Part shown: positions 54,630-64,000 of the stretch, one piece after another
How the letters are laid out: every line of letters begins with the position of its first letter
Position numbering within the stretch: the stretch's first letter is position 1
Source of the DNA: Litoreibacter arenae DSM 19593
Lineage (GTDB): Bacteria > Pseudomonadota > Alphaproteobacteria > Rhodobacterales > Rhodobacteraceae
Assembly (NCBI RefSeq): GCF_000442275.2
Contig: NZ_KE557306.1
Location: 659,598-723,597, forward strand
Length of the DNA stretch: 64,000 nt
Reading direction: 5' to 3'
Translations under genes and position numbers: made by a program
The notes under the pieces: model-generated
What the model saw: the letters and a program-made list of their open reading frames with translations, nothing else
Told to the model about the DNA's origin: nothing
Database searches by the model: none

Positions 54630-55304
54630 ATGAAAGACGGCCCCGACATTGCCCGCATCGCGAACCTCATCGGCGACCCCGGTCGCGCCAACATGCTGGC
54701 CGCCCTGATGAGCGGCAAGGCCCTGACTGCCGGAGAGCTGGCGAGCGAGGCGGGGATCAGGGGGCAGACCGCCTCCGGCCACCTGACGCGGCTGGAGGAG
54801 GGCGGGCTGATCCAGCGGGACCGGCAGGGGCGGCACCACTATTTCCGGCTGGCCGATGGCGACGTGGCGCAAGTGCTGGAGGCGCTGATGGGGCTGGCGG
54901 CCAAGAACGGCCAGCTGCGCACCCGCACCGGCCCGCGCGATCCGGAACTGCGTCATGCAAGGGTGTGCTACAACCATCTGGCTGGCAATTTGGGGGTGCT
55001 GCTTTACGACGGGCTGAAGGCTCGCGGCGTACTGGTGGGCGAGGGCGACGACATAGCGCTCAGCGATGCGGGGCGGGCCGAGATGGCGGCGCTTGGCATC
55101 GACCTGTCGGCCAAATCGCGCAGCCCCGAGTGCAAATCCTGCCTCGACTGGTCCGCGCGGCGGTCGCATCTGGCGGGGCGGCTGGGGCGTGGCATACTGG
55201 ATCATATGTTTGCCCAAGGCTGGGCCTCGCGGCCCGAAGGCACGCGCATCGTGCGGTTTACCGGCTTGGGCGAGGCGGCGTTTCGCAAGGCGTTTAACTT
55301 TTGA
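54630..55304 (+). CDS. ArsR-family transcriptional regulator
   Basis: The 224-residue protein has the ArsR winged helix (IARIANLIGDPGRANMLAALM, QTASGHLTRLEEGGLIQ, about residues 5-85) and a long C-terminal domain not seen in metal-sensing ArsR. That part has a Cys pair (PECKSCLDW) and may bind a ligand. It is divergent from the NIPSNAP-ABM pair and probably controls both. The start at 54630 is downstream of both operators; earlier in-frame starts would read through them. Confidence 0.88.
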   Translation: MKDGPDIARIANLIGDPGRANMLAALMSGKALTAGELASEAGIRGQTASGHLTRLEEGGLIQRDRQGRHHYFRLADGDVAQVLEALMGLAAKNGQLRTRTGPRDPELRHARVCYNHLAGNLGVLLYDGLKARGVLVGEGDDIALSDAGRAEMAALGIDLSAKSRSPECKSCLDWSARRSHLAGRLGRGILDHMFAQGWASRPEGTRIVRFTGLGEAAFRKAFNF

Positions 55305-55319
55305 GAAGGAAAACAACTC

Positions 55320-55499
55320 ATGATCAAATACATCTACCCTGACGGAAGCCATTGCTACCGTGCCTTGCACAGCACCCATGCCGTCTTCCGCGATGAGCAA
55401 AACCGTCTGATCGCGCGAGCGCGTAAGACGGAGGGCAACTACTATGAATTCGAGATCGCCGGCTTTGAGTTGCTGGAGACGGGTGTAAAGTATGACTGA
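55320..55499 (+). CDS. Small protein (59 aa) after arsR
   Basis: AAGGA precedes the ATG by about nine bases. The frame reads MIKYIYPDGSHCYRALHSTH, then beta-rich sequence (NYYEFEIAGFELLETG). I do not recognise it. It starts 15 bp after arsR, so it is probably in the same transcript. Confidence 0.6.
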   Translation: MIKYIYPDGSHCYRALHSTHAVFRDEQNRLIARARKTEGNYYEFEIAGFELLETGVKYD

Positions 55500-55504
55500 T
55501 GGGG

Positions 55505-55824
55505 GGAATTAGCGCAGGTTTCTGTTGCCAGGTACCTGCAAACCCCGCCTTAAGCTGCTAGGCCTAAGGGCTTAAGTTTTCAATAGTTCCGACTGCTTAC
55601 GCAGCCATCGCCATTGGAGCTTTGTTGTCGTTTGCAACTAGCTTTAGTGTACCGATAACGGTGGTAACTCACCGAGACAAAGCAAACCCCTTTAGACGTC
55701 CGTCGATCCTATTTCGACCCCATGGTCCCCAAACGAGGGAGTATTGGTGGAGTCGCCGGGTACCGCCCCCGGGTCCGATCCGCTTATTACGAGCGCGTTT
55801 ATGTCCATAGTCCCCGAAGAGACA
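55505..55824 (-). ncRNA. ssrA: Two-piece (permuted) tmRNA
   Basis: Read on the minus strand, the acceptor piece comes first. It has a T arm with stem CCGGG/CCCGG and a seven-base loop, then CGACTCC and ACCA, ending at 55745. A 23-base spacer follows, and the coding piece starts GGGGTCG at 55721, which pairs with CGACTCC (one G-U) to close the acceptor stem. The tag frame at 55635-55597 encodes ANDNKAPMAMAA and a TAA stop. This permuted order is the alphaproteobacterial form. The outer ends are estimates from the promoter and the last visible stem. Confidence 0.93.
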
Positions 55825-55829
55825 TCCCA

Positions 55830-55858
55830 TATATAGGAGCCGCTGCTGCACATTACAA
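55830..55858 (-). promoter_or_regulatory. ssrA promoter
   Basis: On the minus strand TTGTAA and TATATA are 17 bases apart, so transcription should start near 55824, just before the acceptor piece. Confidence 0.65.
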
Positions 55859-56001
55859 TCACCGTGACCAGCGCCGCCCGCGATTTTTGGACGGCTCCGG
55901 GGCAGGACAAAATGTCCGATGCCGCCAGCGGGCCTGTGCTCTGCCGGTCCCGCATGTCATAAGGTGCGACGTGCGATCAAGACCACCTCAAGAGGCCCAG
56001 A

Positions 56002-57662
<1,661 letters not shown>

Positions 57663-57779
57663 TCAATGTATTTATTCAACGTCACCACGCCAGTTTTGTC
57701 CCCTATGCGCAATGGCAAAAGGTGAGACATATTCTCGCGTCGTGCGGCTCGGTCGGTGAAGAAAGCTGAGGGAATGTGC

Positions 57780-57815
57780 GGCAGCCACCTTGTCCGGTGG
57801 CTGCCTTGTTTTTTT
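57780..57815 (+). terminator. Orphan plus-strand terminator between gdhA and the binding-protein gene
   Basis: GGCAGCCACC and GGTGGCTGCC form a perfect stem, followed by TTGTTTTTTT on the plus strand. Both flanking genes are on the minus strand, so no annotated plus-strand transcript ends here; on the minus strand it would be a stem without a T run. Confidence 0.75.
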
Positions 57816-58857
57816 AGAATCCGGCCTGAATGCGCTCGAAGGCTTCGGATTGCTTGTCACGCAACTCGCGCGACATGGGCAATTGTGCCAGCAGCGGGCC
57901 GGAGGCCTCGCCCAGACCGGCGGCGTCCAACTCCTCGGCACTGATCGACGCCAGTGCGGCGGCATTGGCGTGGCCGAAGCCTTGCGACAGCAGGGCCTCG
58001 GTGGTTTCGGGCGCCAGAATCGCGTTGATGTAGTCATATGCCTTGTCTTCGGAGCCCTGCGCGTCCTTCATGTTGACGTAGCCGCACAGCCAGACCGAGC
58101 TGCCCTCCTTCGGGGAACGCTCGAACGCGATGGGACGGCCTTCCTCCTTCATGGTGGGATAGGTTTCGTTCCATGCCCACGAGATCAGCACCTCGCCAGA
58201 CGCCATCAGCTGCGACAGTTCCGCGGGGTCGGTCCAGTAGGTGCGCAGGTTGCCATGCGCCTGACGCAGCCAGTCGGAGGCGGCCTCGAATTGCTCGTCA
58301 CTGGCGTTGGTCCAGTCCGACGTGCCGGTGGCGAGATAAGCAAGCGCGTAGGCGTCGTCCACGTTATCGGGGATCGACAGGCGACCGGCATATTCCGGCG
58401 ACAGGAACACGTCGAGGGTGGACACGGTCTCGGCAGAGATTTCATCGGGGTTGTAGGCAATCGCCGTGGTGCCGAAATCGGTGGGGACGAAATAGACCTC
58501 GGAGGTTTCGGTGACCTCCTGGCCCATCAGGGTCGCGTCGATATCGGTGATGGCGGGGATCTTGCTGACGTCCCAAGGCTCGACGATGCCAGCCTCGATC
58601 CACTTGTTCACGGAGCCGGAGCATACATGCGTCACGTCGGTCTGAAAGCCGGAGACGATCTTCTGGAACGCCTCTTCCTCGTCACCGAAGAACGCGAAAG
58701 TGGGGGAGTCGCCATGCGCGGCGGAGTAGGGGATGTGGAAATCGGGGTTTTCGAAGCCCGAATAATCGAAGACCAGAAGCTCCGGATCGGCGGCCAGCGC
58801 GGCGGTCGCGGTCAGAGCGGCGGCACTGGTGCCGAGCAGTTTGGTGAGGCGTGTCAT
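57814..58857 (-). CDS. Periplasmic polyamine-type solute-binding protein
   Basis: The 347-residue protein has a Sec signal (LLGTSAAALTATAALAADP) and the PotD/PotF-like fold (LLVFDYSGFENPDF, VPTDFGTTAIAYNPDEI, EVLISWAWNETYPTM, GYVNMKDAQGSEDKAYDYINAIL). It should bind a polyamine or similar cation for an ABC importer. No permease or ATPase gene is nearby, so it is an orphan or works with a transporter elsewhere. Confidence 0.85.
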   Translation of the reverse strand: MTRLTKLLGTSAAALTATAALAADPELLVFDYSGFENPDFHIPYSAAHGDSPTFAFFGDEEEAFQKIVSGFQTDVTHVCSGSVNKWIEAGIVEPWDVSKIPAITDIDATLMGQEVTETSEVYFVPTDFGTTAIAYNPDEISAETVSTLDVFLSPEYAGRLSIPDNVDDAYALAYLATGTSDWTNASDEQFEAASDWLRQAHGNLRTYWTDPAELSQLMASGEVLISWAWNETYPTMKEEGRPIAFERSPKEGSSVWLCGYVNMKDAQGSEDKAYDYINAILAPETTEALLSQGFGHANAAALASISAEELDAAGLGEASGPLLAQLPMSRELRDKQSEAFERIQAGF

Positions 58858-58945
58858 TAGGGCAGTCTCCCGATTGAAAATAAGCGATATTGGGAGCGGA
58901 GCGTAGGCGAGGCTTAGACCCTCGGCAAGCCGAAAAAACAGTGGC

Positions 58946-59665
58946 CTAGCGGCTGGCCATGACGTCATCGGCCAGCGACATCGTGTAAGCCTCCAGCGTG
59001 CTGAGCGCGGCGTCGGCCTGCGTCGCGTCACGGGCCTCCAGCGCGTCGGCGATCTGGCTGTGCAGCGCCACGATCCGCTCGCGGGATCGGGCGGTGAAGG
59101 TGATCATGTTCATCAGCGGCTGCATCGCCTCGACTGCGCCCGCCAACTGGTAGGACATCACCGGATTTTGCGCCCCGTCGACCAGCGCGCGGTGGAACGC
59201 GATGTCGGAGGCGCAGAACGCTTCGTCGCTGAGGCCGGGTTGGGACTGGCGGAAGATTTCCGCCCGCATGGTTGCCAGATGGTCGGGGCTGCGGCGCTGC
59301 GCGGAAAGCTGGGTGCAGGCGCGCTCCAGCGCGAAGCGGGCTTCGCAGGCGGTGACGATAGAGACCTCGTTCATCGACAACAGCAGCGTGGATGTGGTGA
59401 TCTGCTGGGCGTAGGCATCGGGGTAGGTGAGGTGGTTGACGAACGCCCCGCCCGTCGCCCCGCGCTGCGTGCGGATCAGGGCTTGGGCGGCCAGCCGTTT
59501 CAGCGCCTCGCGCACGGTGGGGCGGGAGACGTTGAATTGCTCTGCCAGCTCGGCCTCCGAGGGCAGGCGTGCGTCCACGATCAACTCCCCCGCGATGATG
59601 GCGTCGCGGATGGAGGCGGCGATCTGGGCCGACAGATCGGCAGGCTTGTTTGCGGAATTTTTCAT
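58946..59665 (-). CDS. FadR-type GntR transcriptional regulator
   Basis: The 239-residue protein has a GntR helix (LPSEAELAEQFNVSRPTVREALKRLAAQALI) and the helical FCD ligand domain with its metal-binding histidines. FCD regulators respond to carboxylic acids. It lies 88 bp upstream of the binding-protein gene on the same strand and probably controls it; an inverted repeat just before its start is its likely operator. Confidence 0.9.
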   Translation of the reverse strand: MKNSANKPADLSAQIAASIRDAIIAGELIVDARLPSEAELAEQFNVSRPTVREALKRLAAQALIRTQRGATGGAFVNHLTYPDAYAQQITTSTLLLSMNEVSIVTACEARFALERACTQLSAQRRSPDHLATMRAEIFRQSQPGLSDEAFCASDIAFHRALVDGAQNPVMSYQLAGAVEAMQPLMNMITFTARSRERIVALHSQIADALEARDATQADAALSTLEAYTMSLADDVMASR

Positions 59666-59686
59666 CGGCCCCGTTCGGAATATCAA

Positions 59687-59712
59687 TTGTCAGACATATA
59701 AAACTCTGACAA
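59687..59712. promoter_or_regulatory. Inverted repeat at the GntR gene start
   Basis: TTGTCAGA and TCTGACAA are mirror arms with ten bases between, 22 bp before the gntR start and 37 bp before the divergent DUF2182 gene. TGTCAGACA within it also fits the short FadR-family palindrome. Confidence 0.6.
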
Positions 59713-59748
59713 CCTACCCTAACAGTTGGAAGCAGGGGCGCAACGCGG

Positions 59749-60510
59749 ATGTGGGCGGATCGGATCAGGGCGATGACGGGGGCGCATTGGCTGGCGCTGT
59801 TCGGGCTGATCGTGCTGTCATGGGGTGCGCTCTATGCCATGTCGGTCCCGCCGGAGCTGCGGCTGCTTGAGCAAGTCTATGGCCGCGACTTCTGGGTTGC
59901 GCTGTGCACCATCACCCCCGATGCCGCCGGGTATTTGCGTATGGTGCTGATGTGGTCGCTGATGTCGGCGGCGATGATGGCCCCCACGGTTCTGCCCGCT
60001 TTGGCCACCTATGACGACCTGTCCCATGTCAGCGACCGCGCGAATTTCGGCGCTTTGGTCGGGGGTTATCTGGGCGTTTGGTTCGGCTTTTCGGCGCTGG
60101 CCGCAGGCTTGCAGATGGCTTTGTTCCAAGCGGGCCTGATCGGCGCGTTCGGGGATAGCCTGTCGGTGTGGCTGTCTGTGGCGCTTCTGGCGCTGGCGGG
60201 GCTCTACCAGTTCTCGCCCCTGAAAGAGGCCTGCCTGAGCAAGTGCCGCCAGCCGATGACATTCTTCATGCAGCATTTCGACGAAGGCCCGTGGCGCAAC
60301 GGCGTGCGCCTTGGCTTGGTCTGCCTGGGCTGCTGCTGGGCCTTGATGCTTCTGGCTTTCGTCGGCGGCGTGATGAGCCTTGCCTTCATGGGCCTCGCCA
60401 CCGCGATCATGGTGCTGGAAAAGCTGCCTGATCTGGGGCGATATATAACGAAACCTTTGGGGGTGATCTTGCTGCTGTCGGCGGCAGGCACCCTCGTGAG
60501 CGCAATTTAA
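59749..60510 (+). CDS. DUF2182 membrane protein
   Basis: The 253-residue protein has five or six membrane helices and the DUF2182 motif MWSLMSAAMMAPTVLPAL, with methionines that may bind metal, and a Cys-rich stretch (GLVCLGCCWALML). It is a predicted metal-binding membrane protein of unknown role. It is followed after 16 bp by DUF1326, its usual partner. Confidence 0.85.
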   Translation: MWADRIRAMTGAHWLALFGLIVLSWGALYAMSVPPELRLLEQVYGRDFWVALCTITPDAAGYLRMVLMWSLMSAAMMAPTVLPALATYDDLSHVSDRANFGALVGGYLGVWFGFSALAAGLQMALFQAGLIGAFGDSLSVWLSVALLALAGLYQFSPLKEACLSKCRQPMTFFMQHFDEGPWRNGVRLGLVCLGCCWALMLLAFVGGVMSLAFMGLATAIMVLEKLPDLGRYITKPLGVILLLSAAGTLVSAI

Positions 60511-60526
60511 GGGAAAGGACACCACT

Positions 60527-61168
60527 ATGGCGTTGGACACACAAGAGCTTGGAACTGTTCCGTGGAACATCAAGGGCGAGCTTATTCTGAACTGCAACTG
60601 CACCGTGTTTTGCCCCTGCGTGGTGTCGCTGGGCAAGCATCCCCCGACTGAGGGCTACTGTCAGGCCTGGCTGGGCATCCGCATTGACGAGGGCCATTAC
60701 GGCGACGAAGACCTGTCCGGCATGGCCGTCGGCATGTTGATGGACATTCCCGGCAATATGGGGCGCGGCAACTGGAAGGCGGCGGCGTTCATCGACGATC
60801 AGGCCAGCGACGCGGCCTATGCAGGGCTGGAGGCGATCCTGTCCGGCGCCGCCAAAGGCACCACCGGCCTGTTCCGGATGCTGGTGGGCGAATATCTGGG
60901 CGCGGAGCGCGCGCCGGTGTCGTTCACCAATGAAGGCAATGTCCGCCGCCTGATGGTCGGCAAGAAGATACAGGGCGAGGTCGTGCCGGTCTCGGGCAAG
61001 GACGGCAAGGACATGGTGATCACCAACACCGAATACTGGATGGGGCCGGATATCACCGTGGCCACCGCCAACAAGGGCAAGGTGCGGGCGTTCGGGCGGG
61101 TCTGGGACTTCGACGGACGCTCTGCCGAGATCTGCCAGATCGACTGGGGAGGACCTGCGCCAAAATGA
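60527..61168 (+). CDS. DUF1326 protein
   Basis: The 213-residue soluble protein has NIKGELILNCNCTVFCPCVVSLG, a Cys-rich metal-like motif, and ends SAEICQIDWGGPAP. It pairs with DUF2182 in many genomes; a shared metal-related job is likely but not shown. The next gene overlaps it by 4 bp. Confidence 0.88.
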   Translation: MALDTQELGTVPWNIKGELILNCNCTVFCPCVVSLGKHPPTEGYCQAWLGIRIDEGHYGDEDLSGMAVGMLMDIPGNMGRGNWKAAAFIDDQASDAAYAGLEAILSGAAKGTTGLFRMLVGEYLGAERAPVSFTNEGNVRRLMVGKKIQGEVVPVSGKDGKDMVITNTEYWMGPDITVATANKGKVRAFGRVWDFDGRSAEICQIDWGGPAPK

Positions 61169-61671
61169 TTACCGTCGAGTATTGCCGCATGATGGCCCGC
61201 TACAACGCGTGGCAGAACCGCGGGCTGATGGAGGCGATGAAGTCGCTCAAAACCGCCGAGCTGACGAAGGACCGCAAGGCGTTTTTCGGCTCGATCTTCG
61301 GGACGGCGAACCATTTGCTGTGGGCCGACCGGCTGTGGATGTCGCGGTTCGACGGCAGGTTGGCCCCGAAAGGGGGCATTGCGGACAGCACGACCTTGCA
61401 TGACAACCTGCAACTCTACCTTGGCGACCGGATGCGCACCGACGCGCAGATCACCCGATGGGCGGCGGGGCTGAAACAGATCGGCCTCTACGGCCCGCTG
61501 ACATGGTATTCCGGTGCTGCGGGGCGACAGATGAGCGAGCCGAAGGCGGTTTGCATCACGCATTTCTTCAACCACCAGACCCACCATCGCGGCCAAATCC
61601 ATGCGATGCTGACGGCGGCGGGCCATAACCCCGGCGACACGGATCTGGTGTTCATGCCGGATGACGCCTGA
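61165..61671 (+). CDS. DinB-family protein
   Basis: The 168-residue four-helix protein has the DinB metal histidines at RYNAWQNRGLM, GTANHLLWADRLW and HFFNHQTHHRGQIHAML. Such proteins bind a divalent metal and include bacillithiol- and mycothiol-type transferases. It overlaps both neighbours by 1-4 bp, so it is part of the DUF2182-DUF1326 operon. Confidence 0.9.
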   Translation: MITVEYCRMMARYNAWQNRGLMEAMKSLKTAELTKDRKAFFGSIFGTANHLLWADRLWMSRFDGRLAPKGGIADSTTLHDNLQLYLGDRMRTDAQITRWAAGLKQIGLYGPLTWYSGAAGRQMSEPKAVCITHFFNHQTHHRGQIHAMLTAAGHNPGDTDLVFMPDDA

Positions 61672-61928
61672 TGCCTGTCGTGCTGGTCGCCCTGCTGGCT
61701 ATCGCCGGTTTCATCTGGTGGAGCTGGGGTCGCAAGCGGGCGGGGGACGAGGTGTCCTACCGGCTCGACAAGCTGCTGTTCCGGCGCAAGCCGTGCAAGT
61801 GGCAGCCCACGGGCAACGGCAAGGGCGCTTTGAACGAATTTCGCTGCGATACCTGCGGGGTGTCGGCCTATAGCCGCTCGGCCAAGGGGCCGGTCGACTG
61901 CAAACGCAACCTCAGAGGGGGTCTGTAG
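61671..61928 (+). CDS. Small anchored protein with a Cys pair
   Basis: The 85-residue protein has one N-terminal membrane helix (VVLVALLAIAGFIWWSWG) and a basic domain with CKWQPTGNG and FRCDTCGVSAYS, a possible zinc knuckle. Family unknown. It is tightly joined to the DinB gene (1 bp overlap) and ends three bases before dmdA. Confidence 0.7.
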   Translation: MPVVLVALLAIAGFIWWSWGRKRAGDEVSYRLDKLLFRRKPCKWQPTGNGKGALNEFRCDTCGVSAYSRSAKGPVDCKRNLRGGL

Positions 61929-61931
61929 CAC

Positions 61932-63032
61932 ATGGCCACGATCGCACCATCGCGCCGCGTACGCCGGACGCCGTTCTCGGACGGGGTCGAGGCGGCAGGC
62001 GTCAAGGGATACACCGTCTATAACCATATGCTGTTGCCGACGGTGTTCCGCTCGGTCGAGGGGGATTACCACCACCTGAAATCCGCCGTGCAGGTCTGGG
62101 ATGTCGCCTGCGAGCGTCAGGTGGAACTGCGTGGCCCCGACGCGGGACGGTTGATGCAAATGCTCACCCCGCGCGACCTGCGGGGGATGCTGCCGGGGAT
62201 GTGCTACTACGTGCCGACGGTGGATGAAACCGGCGGCATGCTGAACGATCCGGTGGCGCTCAAGCTGTCGGATGATCGCTATTGGGTGTCCATCGCGGAT
62301 AGTGATATGTTGTTGTGGGTCAAAGGGTTGGCCTACGCACTTCATCTGGATGTGATCGTGGACGAGCCGGACGTCTCCCCCTTGGCCATTCAGGGGCCTC
62401 AGGCGGACGCATTGGCCGCGCGGGTGTTCGGCGACGGGGTGAAAGACCTCCGCTTCTTCCGCTACGGCTATTTCGACTTTCAGGGTCACATGATGCTGGT
62501 GGCGCGGTCCGGCTATTCCAAGCAAGGCGGCTTCGAGATTTATGTCGAAGGGACCGAGAAAGGCATGCCGCTGTGGAATGCGTTGATGGAGGCGGGCCGT
62601 GATCTGGACGTCCATGCAGGCTGCCCCAACCTGATCGAGCGGATCGAGGGCGGGATGCTGTCCTATGGCAACGATATGACCCGCGACAACACCCCGCATG
62701 AATGCGGGCTGGGTCGGTTCTGCTCGACGCAAACCGCCATCGGTTGCGTGGGGCGCGATGCGCTGCTGCGGGTGGCCAAGGAAGGCCCCGTGAAACAAAT
62801 CCGCGCGCTCAGCATTGAGGGAGACATACCGCCCTGCGACCGGCTGTGGAAAATCACCGCCAAGGACAAGGTGATCGGGCAGGTCACTTCGGCGGCGAAG
62901 AGCCCCGATTTCGGCACCAATGTCGCCATCGGCATGGTGCGGATGACCCACTGGGACGATGGCACGCAGGTGCAGGTGGAAACGCAAGACGGGCCGCGCA
63001 TGGCGACGGTCTATGAAGAATTCTGGATTTAG
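61932..63032 (+). CDS. dmdA: DMSP demethylase
   Basis: The 366-residue glycine-cleavage T-like enzyme begins SRRVRRTPFSDGVEAAGVKGYTVYNHM in pattern and has VQVWDVACERQVELRGPDA, YYVPTVDETGGMLNDPV, SGYSKQGGFEIYVEG and ECGLGRFCS. These match marine-type DmdA as I remember it. It moves a methyl group from dimethylsulfoniopropionate to tetrahydrofolate, giving methylmercaptopropionate. It lies just before acuI. Confidence 0.9.
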   Translation: MATIAPSRRVRRTPFSDGVEAAGVKGYTVYNHMLLPTVFRSVEGDYHHLKSAVQVWDVACERQVELRGPDAGRLMQMLTPRDLRGMLPGMCYYVPTVDETGGMLNDPVALKLSDDRYWVSIADSDMLLWVKGLAYALHLDVIVDEPDVSPLAIQGPQADALAARVFGDGVKDLRFFRYGYFDFQGHMMLVARSGYSKQGGFEIYVEGTEKGMPLWNALMEAGRDLDVHAGCPNLIERIEGGMLSYGNDMTRDNTPHECGLGRFCSTQTAIGCVGRDALLRVAKEGPVKQIRALSIEGDIPPCDRLWKITAKDKVIGQVTSAAKSPDFGTNVAIGMVRMTHWDDGTQVQVETQDGPRMATVYEEFWI

Positions 63033-63044
63033 AGGAGAGAGCCC

Positions 63045-64000
63045 ATGTTTAACGCACTGATCGTCGAAAAGGATGAAGAGGGCAAGACAAGTACCTCTGT
63101 CCAAAGCATTTCCTTGGATCGCCTGCCGGAGGGTGAGGTGACGGTCGCGGTGGAATACTCCACCGTGAACTACAAGGACGGGCTGTGCATCGGGCCCGGT
63201 GGCGGCTTGGTGCGGAACTACCCGCATATTCCCGGCATCGACTTCGCGGGCACCGTCGAGGCGTCGGATGACGACCGCTACAAGCCCGGCGACAAGGTGG
63301 TGCTGACCGGCTGGCGCGTGGGCGAGGCGCATTGGGGCGGCTACTCCCAGAAGGCCCGCGTGAAGGCCGACTGGCTGGTGCCGCTGCCTGATGGCTTGGA
63401 CACACGGCAGGCGATGGCGGTGGGCACGGCGGGCTTCACCGCGATGCTGGCGGTGATGGCGCTGGAGGATCACGGCATCAAGGACGGCCCTGTGCTGGTT
63501 ACGGGGGCCGCAGGCGGTGTTGGCTCGGTGGCGACGGCCATTCTGGCTAATCTGGGCCATGAGGTTGCGGCAGTGACGGGGCGGCCCGAGACGGCTGACT
63601 ACCTCAAAAGTCTGGGTGCGACCCGGATCGTGCCCCGCGAGGAGTTGAACGAGACGACCAAACGCCCGTTGGAGGCCGAGACATGGGGCGGCTGCGTCGA
63701 CGCGGTGGGCGGCGTGATGCTGGCCCGCCTGCTGGGGCAGATGAAATACGGCGCGTCGGTCTCCGCCGTGGGGCTGGCAGGCGGCGCGGCCTTGCCTGCC
63801 ACGGTGATCCCGTTCCTGTTGCGCGGCGTGAACCTGCTGGGCATCGACAGTGTGATGCAGCCTTACGACAACCGCCTGCGGGCCTGGAAGCGGATTGCGA
63901 AAGACCTGCCGATGGACAAGCTCGACGCCATGGTTCAGCCCGCGACGCTGGCGGATCTGCCCAAGCTGGGCAAGGATATCCTGAAAGGTCAGGTCAAAGG
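63045..64000 (+). CDS. acuI: Acrylyl-CoA reductase AcuI, cut by the window edge
   Basis: The ATG at 63045 follows AGGAGAG. The 318 visible codons encode a zinc-free MDR of the YhdH/AcuI type (FNALIVEKDEEGK, VEYSTVNYKDGLCI, DFAGTVEAS, VTGAAGGVGSVATAILANLG). Only a few residues of the C-terminus are missing. It reduces acrylyl-CoA to propionyl-CoA and protects against acrylate from DMSP. It is 12 bp after dmdA and co-transcribed. Confidence 0.93.
   Translation, partial: MFNALIVEKDEEGKTSTSVQSISLDRLPEGEVTVAVEYSTVNYKDGLCIGPGGGLVRNYPHIPGIDFAGTVEASDDDRYKPGDKVVLTGWRVGEAHWGGYSQKARVKADWLVPLPDGLDTRQAMAVGTAGFTAMLAVMALEDHGIKDGPVLVTGAAGGVGSVATAILANLGHEVAAVTGRPETADYLKSLGATRIVPREELNETTKRPLEAETWGGCVDAVGGVMLARLLGQMKYGASVSAVGLAGGAALPATVIPFLLRGVNLLGIDSVMQPYDNRLRAWKRIAKDLPMDKLDAMVQPATLADLPKLGKDILKGQVK

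Noticed and set aside
61488..63560. 690-codon minus-strand frame opposite dmdA and acuI
   Set aside because: It is a shadow of two recognised genes and contains no domain.

Overview
The window looks like chromosomal DNA of an alphaproteobacterium of the Roseobacter group (Rhodobacteraceae). The pointers are a dmdA-acuI pair for dimethylsulfoniopropionate (DMSP) breakdown, a gene transfer agent (GTA) locus running into cysE, a circularly permuted two-piece tmRNA gene, lipoyl-bearing PdhB and PdhC, a fused indolepyruvate ferredoxin oxidoreductase and several small Rhodobacteraceae-type proteins. I saw no rRNA, tRNA, insertion sequence or CRISPR array. Most of the sequence is dense housekeeping DNA with 4-8 bp gene overlaps.

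Layout. 1-0.9 kb: end of a threonate-type dehydrogenase and an internally deleted otnK relic. 0.9-5.6 kb: cytochrome b561-YceI fusion, cupin, then fabD-lipoprotein-fabG-acpP. 5.7-9.7 kb: BLUF photosensor, small protein, DUF2270, mgtE, GST. 9.9-12.3 kb: fabF-mltG. 12.3-18.1 kb: GTA locus with a CtrA-type site in front, terminase genes, a portal gene cut short and joined to the last third of the g15 tail gene, DUF2793 protein and cysE; everything between portal and g15 is gone. 18.2-30.4 kb (mostly minus strand): central carbon block with pdhABC, ftsB-like, fda, pgk and two gap paralogues, followed by exported msrB, fasciclin and zapA genes. 30.6-35.9 kb: tkt, a cysteine-less glutaredoxin paralogue, grxD, bolA, purL. 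36.0-40.1 kb: three-gene aminotransferase/ectoine-hydrolase-like/ArgE-like island bracketed by direct repeats of the purL 5' end. 40.2-48.7 kb: membrane protein, LysR regulator, indolepyruvate oxidoreductase, TusA, then a hydrolase-P450-DUF3592 operon. 48.7-55.5 kb: a phased TTAA array before an orphan gene, RHH-DUF4169-fumC, sspB, chromate genes, and a NIPSNAP/ABM pair divergent from an ArsR regulator with two palindromic operators. 55.5-64 kb: tmRNA, chorismate mutase, gdhA, a solute-binding protein, a GntR regulator, DUF2182-DUF1326-DinB genes and dmdA-acuI, the last running off the end.

How it works together. The 20-32 kb block covers lower glycolysis/gluconeogenesis, the pentose phosphate link and entry into acetyl-CoA. 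The pdh and gap promoters carry related TTA-centred palindromes, so one LacI-type carbon regulator may control them. dmdA and acuI act in sequence in DMSP use. Two genuine-looking deletions (otnK and GTA) and the purL-flanked island show recent loss and gain. The best candidates for something undescribed are the purL-repeat island, the hydrolase-P450-DUF3592 operon, the phased TTAA promoter and the ArsR/NIPSNAP switch.
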